Assembly (NCBI GenBank): GCA_940671915.1
Contig: CALNVZ010003430.1
Location: 19,816,072-19,880,071 of the forward strand
DNA: 64,000 nt
Direction of reading: 5' to 3'
From: Paracentrotus lividus
Lineage: Eukaryota > Echinodermata > Echinoidea > Camarodonta > Echinidae
In this document: positions 20,603 through 32,700 of the stretch, piece by piece
How positions within the stretch are numbered: position 1 is the first letter of the stretch
Layout: every line of letters begins with the position of its first letter
Notes under the pieces: model-generated
Told to the model about the DNA's origin: nothing
The model's input: only the letters and a program-made list of their open reading frames with translations
Databases searched by the model: none
Program-made: the position numbers and the translations under genes

Positions 20603-21941
20603 TTATCTGACTGCTGTCTTGGATCTCTTGAATGGTCTTGGTTAAATTGTGGAAAGTGACCAAATTAACATTAAAGCCTAGGTCTAGATCTATTTATTGT
20701 CATCAATAGTCAAATAGTGCACGTGCCTTTTGGTGATGAAAGTTTTGTCATTTTCGTCACTCTATTCAGATGTAACATTAGGCCTAATTAAAACATGGTA
20801 ATAATTGAATATTATTATTAGAGTCTATATGATACAGTAGGCCTACACCACACAGCACTAGGCTACCATAGCCTGAACATCGGGAAGAAAACCGACACTG
20901 ACAGCTGAGATGATTGCATGTTGGACGCATGCAGCTGGCATGGCTCACAGCCAAATGAGTAGCAACAAATGTGTAATTCAATCCATAATTAAAAAAAGTG
21001 GAGATAATTTAGCCAAATTCATTTTCCGGTGTGCAGTCAGCTTCGTATAGTTTGAGGCCTCTGTAAACAATATACGGGTTCATATTTCATTTTTTCACTG
21101 TTGTAATTCTTTTAAAGATTACAGAGCTTTGTGTATTAAGACTTTAATTTGATTTATTAGAATGATGAATCTAGAGATTTTACAAGTATGATTATGGAAA
21201 CTATGACAATTCATGTTTAGTTATTCAATTACATAAAAAGAGGTTTATACTGTTGCTGTAGCCAAATTATGACAAAGGAAAGAAACACATGAACATACTT
21301 TTAAATGTTAACTATAAAAATCAAACAAAACAAAATAAACATAAGCAATGTGATACAATGCAGATAATTGATGTTTTTAACCTACATTTAGTCTACCATG
21401 ACTCTATACTTACATGTACACATGTACGTCATCTACCAATTAATCTTTTGTGGAAAACCTTCGCTTCAGCTTGTTTATTGTCATAAGTATTGATTCTTTT
21501 CCTAGAGAATATTCTCTTCGTCAGATTGACCTTCTAGTACAGCAGTGAATGAGGTCACAAACTTTAACGAGCAACAATTTAAATATTAATCCACTCACCT
21601 GTAACTCAATACATTTACATACATACATGTACATCTATAACTAAGGACATGTAGACAGGCTACGTAGTTAGAGGTCTGTAGCTTCGAGAAATGCCCTTAC
21701 ATGTACCGGTACTAGATCTCTTGTGTCAAAATTCAGAACTGCATGTGAAATATATGAGCAAGTGGCTCTCTGGAATGAGTGAACATAATATTGTACACAA
21801 GTTACATTGTTGTTTTTGAAATGTCAAAATGACAGCTGTGTTTCTTGTGAAAATGATATTGTTTTTGCCAAAATTTGGATGTTGGCATGATGTACACATG
21901 AAAGCCTACATACTATTTTATAGTGTAAAAATAATACAAGC

Positions 21942-22424
21942 TTAAACCTGGTGTATAGTTTTGGTAACAAAAAAGGAATTGACACAAAATCGATCAAATG
22001 TACTTACATGTTGTCCACATTGCACTAAAAGATATGTGTGAGAGATCTTGTGACATTCTTTTCAATATTTCCGATGAATTTCATTTGTAAAGTTTGAATG
22101 AAGGGTAATCTAACTGCCGTTTAGACCTCTGCTGACAGGTTCGCACGCCGGAGCTTACGGCGTGAATTAGTGCGAACGATCTGTGTGTAACACCCACACA
22201 AGAGAATCCCCATTGGGTTTCCATGTGAGCGCTTACCTGAGACGGGTCCCCGACTTATCTTTTTTTTATGCTTATATTATGAAATAAAGACACTAAAACG
22301 AGATTTTAAGTACTATAATTTGCTTTATTATAGTTATTGGATTCAATCTATCATAATTTATCTTAATGTGAATCAAAATAAATTTTTCTTTCTCCCGAAA
22401 CTACATTGTATACACCAGCTTTAA
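21942..22424. mobile_element. TTAA-flanked MITE, copy 1 (483 bp)
   Basis: The left end reads TTAAACCTGGTGTATAG and the right end, reverse complemented, TTAAAGCTGGTGTATA. A second copy lies at 26807-27297 in the same orientation and both end exactly at TTAA. Shared internal text includes cattgcactaaaagatatgt and acccacacaagagaatcccc. No coding capacity. TTAA suggests piggyBac-type mobilisation. Confidence 0.82.
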
Positions 22425-23049
22425 TCATTATCAGAATAATTATGTTGTGGATTTACATGTAGTGTTATGTAATGCAGGGCTCCCCACTGGACTACATGGA
22501 CAATGAGCAGTGCTGACAAGAACTGTGTAATTTGAAAACTTCTGCCTGTATTCACTGCACTTCTCTGCCAGTCCTACATGTACATGTAGTTTAGTGTGTA
22601 CAACCATTGTGGAAGCAGTCCTCTAAAAACAAATAGTTTCAATAGTGTTTGACTTTTCTACCCCATAAGTGCATTGCACTGAAGCTTTTTAGTAAACAAT
22701 CCACAGAAAGACTGGTCTGTAATTGGAATTTTTGTATTGTAGAGTCTGTGATTTGGCAGTTTTCTTCTCATTTATTCACATCCTGTCTTACATGTAGGCA
22801 TATTTGTAAAATTAATGTGTGCCAAGTTCAGTGTTCAACATACCATTTGCAGTTTGTAGATACAATTTACAAATTCTTTTGCATGTTGTATGAAATGTAA
22901 ACTCCTACACAGTTCATTGTATGGCTTTGCAAAATTGTCTCGCGACAGTGACGTGTTACACGCAACATTACCCAAGCCAAACTCTCAAAGTGTGAATGTG
23001 TGGGGAATGATATTATGAAGAAAATATTTGACAATGAAATAAACTTCAG

Positions 23050-23521
23050 TTATTTTATGAAGTGAGTAAAGTGTGCTACACTTGACTTAATCACATTGTG
23101 GGGAATGGAAAAAAGAATGTTCAGCTTGAGTTCATGCCACATCCTGTGAAAGATGTTCGCTCCGTCTGGTCCTCGCATCATCTCATTCCCTAGAATACTG
23201 GCAACCCCATCATTATGAACACCCCAGTCAGACTTGTGAAACGGATGCCAGACTAACTCCACATTGACAAAATATTGTCAATTTTGTGTACTGTATTACT
23301 GGTTGGATCTGATGTCGTTTTTGAGTTGGTCTCACCAGTGTGACTGACTTATCAACATTAATCTTCTGTTTGTTGGATGTCTTTTGTAGCCCTCTGTGGA
23401 ATTTGAGGTTCCCTATGACTGAGTTTTCCACCAGACTTGATTCCAAGTACTTTGACTTGAGGACAGTCTGCACTCTGAAGTAGTCACCAGATTCCAATCT
23501 TAAATCATTCAGCACATTCAT
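23050..23521 (-). other. Coding-like patch, unrecognised
   Basis: On the minus strand a 97-codon frame beginning MNVLNDLRLESGDYFRV is followed, after a shift of frame near 23265, by a 70-codon frame (VELVWHPFHKSDWGV onward). Both have a balanced, globular-looking composition, unlike the repeat-driven frames elsewhere. I do not recognise either. It could be a decayed mobile-element gene or a chance frame; no splice signals tie it to a gene. Confidence 0.25.
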
Positions 23522-26500
23522 GCGTTACAGGCATAAATAATAGAGAGGTCATTGAACAGTCACTTGCGGCTTTAAATTCTCTAGTTCTAATTGATGAACA
23601 TTCATGAACAGAATTTACTACCTTTCTGTACTTCCAAAAAAGGAAACTAATGTCTGCATGTTTCTACATGTATTTTGTTTTTGCTGGAATTAGAAGGATA
23701 GTTGTGCTGATCAAAGTACATGTAAAATGTATGTAGGTTGTTGAAATTTATAATGTGCATCATTACATGAATTATCAAGAGTTTAGCCTACATGTACATT
23801 TACTGTACATGTATCTCACTGGCCATTACATTAGTTTTCGACTAGTCCAAATGGAGACCAAAATTTATGTTTGCATTGTATACTGCAGTATTAATGTTCA
23901 GTAATGTTCAGTACTCTGTGCACATCATGTGCAGTGAACATACATGCATGTATTTTGAAGTGTTTACTTGTACATGTATGAATGGTTTCATTCAACCCAT
24001 ATTGGTCCAGCCAGCCGTCTGGCTGTGTTAATCATGGATGCTTCCTAGATCAATCAATATGTGTTTAGAAAGATGATGAGCAATGCAAAGCTACAGTACC
24101 GTACACTGTAGCCCCCCATGCTGCAAGTATTGATTCCAATATTATAATGAGAACCTAGATTTTACGAGCATTTATGTCATTATTGACACTGCGCTCGGGC
24201 AGTACATTGCATTCTGAAGACACATGAATTGATGTTCGTAATTGATTTTTTAAAAATAATGTTTCTTTATCTTTTATGGGGTTAATAGGGCTGCTAAGCT
24301 GTAAATGTTTGAATTAAAAAAAGAGGAATTGCAAAAAGAAAAAAAAAAAGGAAAATGATTTGCTAAAATTACAGTTCTGTATAAGTGGTTATTTTTGCGG
24401 TGATTTTATTTTCGCAACTCAGTCATCGCGAAAATTTCCTCTTCAATACAAGGCTATTCATATTAATGACATCACCAAAATCGCAAAATTTTGATCTTGC
24501 GAGTTTCCCCAACAAGCCCAAAATCGCGAAAATATCTGTACGCAAAAATATTTGCTTATGTGCATAGACCTGAAAATTAGATGCTGCCTTGTTTGCTGCT
24601 ACTCCTTCGCTACCTCCTCATTACAGAAGGAAGTTAATATCTTCCTCTTCAAGGGGACATGACTCCTGTAAAATCCCAGTTATCACACCTATCCTAATTC
24701 AAACACTTCCCTGAGCCGTGTTGCCTATCTTCAGGGTGCCCTTGTGTCATTGATAATTAGGTTAATAAGGCAGCAAGGTGCGCTACAAGTCTATTAGGGA
24801 TATTCCTTGGAAGAGAAAATGAAAATTTCCTCAATTCATATTTTAGGAATTGTAGGTTACTTTAGGTGTCTTTGTACTGTATAGCACCAACTACCCATGC
24901 GCCTATAGCAGACCATCTATAGGAAAATAGACAAATGTAGAATAGGGGCCTACATGTAGTGTGACCTTCTATAGAGTAATATTACATGTACATGTACATG
25001 TATAAATGTATGTTCATGTTAAAAAAAGGAAATAAAAATCTGTTTGGTTATGTTCTGATGCTACAGTGTACAAAATGACAGAATGCATCACCAAAGACTG
25101 TTGACATGAATAAAAAGTCTAATTTTTTTAAAACCAATGATACATAATGCACATGTTTGTCATAATATTATTATTGTAAATGTTTACTGATGAATGATCA
25201 TTTAGGGTGTGAAATGTATGTAGGGATAGTAATCCCTGGAAGTTTAACAATCTGTATTAGGTGGGCAGAGGAAATGGTTGCCATATTATAACTTCCTGAA
25301 AGAGCCTAGATAACTACCTGTTTAACCCACCTCTGGTCATTTCTAGAACCGCAATGTTGGGGACAAAAATTTGTCGGCCAAAGCTGCAGCATACACAACT
25401 ACTTTCAACTTCATTGGGTAATTTTGTTGAATTTTGAAACTACAAATTTATTGTACTGTACATTTCTTGTGTCACAAGGAACAATGATTTACCAATACCG
25501 CAAATATGCTACAAACATGAACTGTATATCAAGTCAACTCACGTGAGCCTGTACATTTAGGTCACTCTGCAATGTGTCATTTGTTTAATTTTTGGATTAG
25601 GTACATGTACACTGTATAAGACAATGGTATTTGCTAGGTTCATTGACTTCAAACTCTGGCATGTCAGATAGTAAAGACATGTACTTTCACTTTCCATTGG
25701 GATCACCTGCGTTCAGTATTTTAATGAGTAGAGTGTGAATCAAGTTCTTATTCATCATCTAACATTCATAACACAAATAAACAAAATTGAAAGGACTCAA
25801 GAAGAAGAAGAAGAAGACTTTCCACTTTAAATGTACCTACTTGATGATGTACATGTACATTGACAATGTAGGCAAGTGTTCACATTCAAGTCATGCAATT
25901 TATGTTGCTTTCAAAATTGTTTGGCACTCATAATTTTTATCGTTGGGGAATTAACAAGAAGAATCAATTTTCTGTTATTAGCAGAAGACTGTATGTTCTA
26001 AATGAAGATATGTGTTTGACTACTAAACTGTTCAGTAAATGAGTTATAAAATTTGGCTGTAACCTTTGAAGCAATTACCTTTTCTCTGCAATTATAGTAA
26101 GTCTGCGTGAATATGTGTGGTGTGAGGTAACAGAGCCCAAGAGAGAATAGCCTCTGTGTATTTATGCAAATGAGGGGCTGGGTTAATCAGGACCTAAGCT
26201 AGGCTGGAATGTCAGCTTGGTTGTTATGTACTCTACCGTGCATTGTGGTCAGTATAGGACTGGAAGTGTTGTAAACAGAACCAGGGCCTTTGTAAAGAGT
26301 CTACCTATTGTTTAGCCCAATGTGTAGAGGGTTTTTCTATAGTATAGGAGGAGAGAGAGGATATAAAAAGGAGAAAAGGGATATAAGGGGGCTGGTGACA
26401 ATAATGGGAGGCGGCACTGGAGTGCTGAGATTACAGTTGTGTAGTAAACTGCACATTGACACTAAATGGTGTGCGGCTGCATCTAATGTGTAGGCCTACA

Positions 26501-26806
26501 CTTCATTGAATTATTAGTTATACTGGTATATTTAATGTTTATTCCTTGCATTTTGGCCTTCAAAGTCCTGATCAAATTCATTATCGAGACAGACACAAGA
26601 CTGATATTAACTATGAAGACTTACAATATACATTAATTAATTACTCCTATTTTAGCTATAAATGTTGATTAATGATTGCTTTGGATATCAGACCGAGATA
26701 GTCACCTGCAAGTGCAAGTTTTTTTTGTTTCTAAACTTACACCCCCCAAACATACCCACTGCTTTTATAATGAAAATAGAACTGTCAAACTGCATGATAG
26801 ATTACA

Positions 26807-27297
26807 TTAAACCTTGTGTATAGTTTTGGTAACAAAAAAGGAATCAGCATAAAACCGATTAAATATAGTCTCATGTTGTTCACATTGCACTAAAAGATAT
26901 GTGTGAGAGATTTTGTGGTATTCCTTTCACGATTTCCGGTGAATTTCAGTGAAATGTTTCAACCCAAACATAATGTAACGGTTTTTGAGACCTTTGCTGG
27001 GGTGTCCAGTCCCCCGAACTTCCCGCATGAATGGAGCGTAGCGATCTGTGTGTATCACCCACACAAGAGAATCCCCATTGGTTTTCCATGTGAACGCCTA
27101 GTGCACACTGAGATGAGTCGAATCCCCGACTTATCTTTTTCTATACTTACATGTATATCGTGAAATAAAGACGCTAAAACGAGATTTCATGTAATATAAC
27201 TTTTTTTGTTACAGTTATAGGATTGGGTCTTTCATATTATCTATTTGTGAATCCAAATTGAATGTTTTCTTCTCCCAACACTATACACCAGCTTTAA
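26807..27297. mobile_element. TTAA-flanked MITE, copy 2 (491 bp)
   Basis: Second copy of the element at 21942-22424, full length, TTAA at 26807-26810 and 27294-27297. The two copies are similar from end to end but carry many substitutions and small indels, so they are independent old insertions and not a recent duplication. Confidence 0.82.
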
Positions 27298-29309
27298 ATA
27301 TTAAATGATGATTACAGATGATATATACATGTCTGACAAACAACGTGTAGACGAGGCGACATGTATGAAGTAGTAACATGTAGACAGTGTGAGTGTTTAT
27401 GTCTAGACTAAATATAGTTTTGTGTAACGTAGCAAATTGTTATTTAAAAAAAATTTAGTTCACTATTGAGGTTCACACATTGCAAACAGCAATTTGTTGT
27501 TGTTTATAACCTTACTTTTATTTCAATTATAACGAAAAAGTGAATAAGGTACTAAAAGTTAGAACGACACAGTGATAGTGTGCATTCCAGTGGCTTTAGT
27601 GTATACCATCCAGTGAATGGTATTGTTACAGTACCACATCAAGATTTTGTTGTGTGGAGAAAATAAAGGTTACCGTAAACTAAATTATGAATGATTATCA
27701 GAGCGAGACTGGTGCCAATATATATTCTATTGGTTTGCACTGTCACATCCGCTGTCTTTTCATTTCTGACTTTTTGATCTACCTCATTGAGGAGTAACCG
27801 TCAGTAAACCGGCAATTACAAAAGAATTCTCCAATCTCTATAGTTCTGACAGGATTATTAATATTTCTGCGAAATTCACTTGGTATTGCACAAGATCCTT
27901 ATAATGACTGAGTACATTTACATTTACGTGTGGATTTAATTTATATCCAAATCCATAGAAATTGCGAAGGGGCATAATGTAATTGTGAATGAAAAGCAAT
28001 AGACGGAGAAACCAACATTTTTCGGAAATGACTTTTAACAATTTCTTTCACAAAAGGAAAAAAAAAAAATTGCATTGTACACACACATGATTACAAATGT
28101 ACATGTAATTGCAGATGGGAGGGTTTGAAAAATTATTTTTTTTTAATCGGCGGATATCCTTTACAAATCTATTTGAATAAAAAATAAAAAAGTGTATTTA
28201 ATTTTGATAATTGTAAAATTAAAATGTCTTCAGTCAGGGGCCACAGAGCATTTTTTTTTTGGGGGGGGGGGGTGAGAGCTGAGTGGATTGTGTGATGGTA
28301 GTTGAAAGAGGTAAAAATAAATACAAAAATACGAATCACAATAAGATACATGTAGTCATTTTCATTTTTTGTTCATGTCTACTGAAAAATAGGGGGAGGG
28401 GGCTGGCGGCCTCCTTGGGGAGGGGGGGGGGCATCAGCGGTAAAGAGAAAACAAATTATTATGATTGTACATGTACATGAATGTCCTTTAGTATTTCATT
28501 TCTACAATTGTAACAAAATTCAATCATAGGTGGCAAAGAGTAAATGTCATGATGCCTACTTGTATTTCAGTACACATTATATATCATGAACGCGTATTCG
28601 TACATGTACATGTACGTGAGTGGATGATAATGCAGTCGGTAAGCCTTGTGCCCTTAAAAAAGGATTCCATTACCAATAATTCAATCAATTTGTTTGGGAT
28701 GTTTGGAAAATGTCAGGCAGCAGACACAATCGATCATCGGAGCACTACAGACAATAAATCCTGACAGAGTAGCTGCATACTTTTTTATGAGAAATATACA
28801 AACACGAAAAATGGATGGGCCAGACTATTCATCTTGTTACATTGTAATCTATCGGTATGCAGATGGCACGTTCGTTCTTTAGAAACTAAAATACATTTGA
28901 AAGAAGATCGATATGAAGATGCTTTTTTGGGTCATAAATCTTTTGTAGCAGTGGAATTTGTTTACATCGTAGATGTATAATCAATATTTGTTGATCTCTT
29001 TTTATCCCTTTGAAAGTCATTTTGAACTGTTGGTAGTTGACCTACAATTTATATTCTAAGTTTCCTTTAAAATTTGTATTCAGAAAATTTTTGGGTCTCG
29101 TAAATTATAGGCGGATATTTTTGTGGTGATTTTATTTTCACGAATTTCATACGCCATAATTGCAAAAAATTTCAACTTTTAATATAATGCTGTGAATACA
29201 CTTATTTTCAATATAAGTCTATAATGAAATGCTAAAAATCGAAAAATTTTACCCTCACCAATGTAGTTCCTTTTTCTGATTGGAGAGCTCCTTTTACTCT
29301 TTTATGTTC

Positions 29310-29785
29310 GCTGGACAATTGCAATTCGTCCCTTTGGTCATACTGGACAACTGGACATTGCACATTGTCCCTTTGGTCATACTGGACAACTGGACATTGT
29401 GTATTGTCCCTTTGGTCACACTGGACGACTGGATAATACTAGACAACCGGACATTTCCCAAATGTCTCAATGGACAACTGCGTATTGCATATTGTCCGTT
29501 TGGTCATACTGGACAACTGGACATTGCATGTGATTGTCCCTTTGGTCACCTGATAGATCCACCATCAAGTCGATGTCAATTTCATTATCTCTCTCACAGC
29601 CGCTGGGATCTTAGATAGATGAGTTCGCTGGACAATTGCAAAACGTCCCTTTGGTCACACTGGACAACTGGACTGTGGACATTGCATATTGTCCCTTTGG
29701 TCACCTGATACATCCACCATCCAGTTGATGTCAATTTCTGTGTATCTGTCACAGCCGCTGGGATTTCGGCTGGATGAGTCATGAC
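29310..29785. repeat. Minisatellite, ~39-46 bp units with higher-order duplication
   Basis: Units share GTCCCTTTGGTCA followed by (c/t)actggacaactggacattg; anchors start at 29328, 29367, 29406, 29494, 29536, 29645 and 29691. A longer block (cacctgata.atccaccatc to cagccgctgggat) follows the 29536 and 29691 units, so a segment of about 155 bp was duplicated as a whole. The 112-codon frame across it is a product of the repeat. Confidence 0.85.
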
Positions 29786-32700
29786 TGTGATGAGGGAGTC
29801 ACTGAGAGCGAACTAGAGGTTAATCAATATTGGAGATGAATTTAGCAGTCTTATGGGAGCACAGTGAGTGACGTCAGGTATTATCCTATGGGTCTGGTAT
29901 TCATGTACAGAGACGCTGTGTTTGATTAGTATGCAGGCATTAACCCAGGTTAATACTGTGCAAAGCATTGTCTGAATTATGAGACTACATTCAGTCATGT
30001 TTATAATATGTTGGTTGTTGAATCAAGTCTAAATCAGCTTCATAATGACTAGAGTACATACAGCAACAGCACATCACTTTCGTCTGAAGCCACCTAGTCT
30101 ACAGTGTAACTAGATCAGACTTTTGTGTGTTTTTTTTTTCATTATGGATTTATGGACTGGGTTGAGTTGAGGTCCCACTGAACAATATTTAGTATTTAAG
30201 ACTATGTTTCATTGTATGGTGGATTATGTGATTAGCACAGGGTCTTATTGAACTAAAGGATTACTAATCCTCTCAAATTGTAACAATCATTGGCACCTTT
30301 GTACACCCCTTTCCAAGGTTACATGTATGTACATCTGTAGGTATCCATGACAACAAGATAAATGCTCAGGTGTACATTTGATGTATTTAATTCATTCTCT
30401 AATTATACAGGCCTACCCACTGTTCTATGCTTAGTCTAGATCATTAGAACTACATCTCCTCACTACCCCTATGATTATTATAATTATTCGTAAAATATTT
30501 ATCTGAAGATCATAATCTGTCAACCTGCTGTGTGTGTACATTATCATTTTTAGCAAAGCATTACTATTCAGCCCATAACAATAGTGCATATCAGTCACTA
30601 TCAAGCGCATTACATTTTATACTTTGATGTATGACATCATTTATCTCAATTGCCACTAGTGAGAAAATATTATCTCTGGGCCTCTGATAGATTAAAATCA
30701 GTAACAAAGATCAATGGATGCAAAGATCATTTGCATTCCAGGCGTTATTCCACGTCTTGGTAGCATAAATGAAAATAGATCATTCTTGTTTGCTGCATAC
30801 GTGATGGTGATGATGGTAGTGGGGTACAGACTGTACTGAACTACATGCCCTATCTGTATTGTAATGCTAATCAGCCAGAGTGACACATGCATACACTCCA
30901 CAATTGACCCCATCTATCATGCCACCTTGCGCACCACTGGAGCTGCCAACTTGCAGAGCTGAAGGATTAGGACAAACAACAGGCCGAACTTGGAGCTAGA
31001 GTGCCCCAAAATTGGTATAAAAACCACATAAACCTCAACAGATGAATTATATCCTCCGAACCGCATGAAGACATTCATTATTCCTGATGTATTGGTTTCT
31101 ATTGAGGTAATAGAAACTGCATTTGTCCCAATCATTGTTTACTATAATTTTCCCTGATCACTCGGCTGTGCTTCCTAGATTTAATTAACTCCTCGGCTGC
31201 TGGAGTTACATGCTGTCTGTGGACATTTATGGTTGGAACTTTGTCTGATGTTGGATAGAATGGGATGGTACGTTTTTAATATGGAATATTGTGAGGACCC
31301 AATAAGTTCACAGCAGGGCTACATGTAGGATTGAAGTCATGGACTGTTGAATTAAAACAAATAAATATGGAATGTTATGAAAATAGTGTATGTAATATCA
31401 ACAAGGCACTGACATTTTTTTTTTTTTTATAGCTGGCTCGGTAATGGAAGTAGAAGTGGAAGTGCTACGAGAAGAAAGGAGTCACAAAACTGTTTATTGA
31501 AAGTCATACGAAAGTAAACTACATTGTAGGCCTATATATTACCAACACTTTTTTTTAAAATGTTGAAATCAAATTCTGCACATTAGATATGACTTGCTGT
31601 GATTTTGCAGTTTTTATAAAAAGCGATCTTTGAAATTGATCCCCGAATTTCCTGTTGACCATTGTTCCAAATACAGACTGACTTTTCATTTGACTTGAGT
31701 AGTTTACCAAAAGATTGGTGTAAGATGGGTTTTTCAAGATGCTTAGAAAGTGAATAATCTATCTTTTGCTGTAATGTACATTGTAGAAACACCAAGTCAA
31801 AATATGTTGACATTTGAGAATACTTTTGCAGTATAATTGGTTCATTAGAACAGGGGGCTGTGATTAGAATTACACAAATTACAATATATGTCCAAACACA
31901 TGATAGATAAAGTGAACAGACCAATTTTGCCTGGTACATGTATTCTAATCATTTAATCAATATCCATGCTGTAATGTCACACATGTAGGCCTACAAGTTT
32001 CATACTTTACACATCAATGAATGAATAATACAGAATGGCTGTCATGATGAATATTGTGCACTGAAAGCAAAAAAGAAAAAAGAAAAAAAAAGATTAAACA
32101 TTAAAAAAAAAAGAATATAAACAGACATGCCAAGTTTAAAAAAAAAATTTGTGTGAGATCATTCGCAACGGGTTTGAAAGCAGTGCGCACGCGGCGCGCG
32201 TTACCACATGTGCGCACGCGCGATAGTAATTTGTACACAAAGGAGGCGCACGCGCACACGCTACACATGTTGCACGTAGTAAGCTATCTTGCCTATAATG
32301 ATCCCCTGTATGAAAACATCGCACTCGCAGGAATTGATTGCGACAAAACTGCCGATATTTAGGGTTTTTAAGGCTCCAAAAGGGTAAAAAAAATCTATAA
32401 TAATGCTACTTTTTTTTCCTTCACCTATCGTATCCAGATTGCGTGATTGTCACGCAAGATGCGTGAGACTTGGCATGTATGAATAAATAAAAATCACATT
32501 ACCTGGTACATGTACTTACAATGTAGTTTTGGAAAAGCTCCTTACTCTAGCCTTGTATTGAGCTTTAAATAGACAGCATGAGCATTGCAAGTGACCTGTG
32601 TAGATAGTCTTACAAAGGGCCATGGTCAAGTTTTGTTTGGGGTCATTTTTAAAATAATAGAGTCAGAATCAATCACTCAAAGATCTTATCAGGGAGTAAT

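Larger units (their letters stand above)
20179..29300. other. Long MPRIP-like intron or intergenic, first part
   Basis: The interval contains a poly(T)/poly(G) tract (20417-20457), a CTAGAT repeat (20571-20602), two copies of a TTAA MITE (listed separately), and mosaic GCGAAAA-type repeat fragments near 24385-24560 and 29110-29240. TACATGTA palindromes are frequent. A minus-strand coding-like patch at 23050-23521 is listed separately. Otherwise I see nothing. Confidence 0.6.

Noticed and set aside
31419..31510. Candidate exon after a long T run and ATAG (frame WLGNGSRSGSA)
   Set aside because: Checked as an MPRIP PH-domain exon; no match and it stops quickly.
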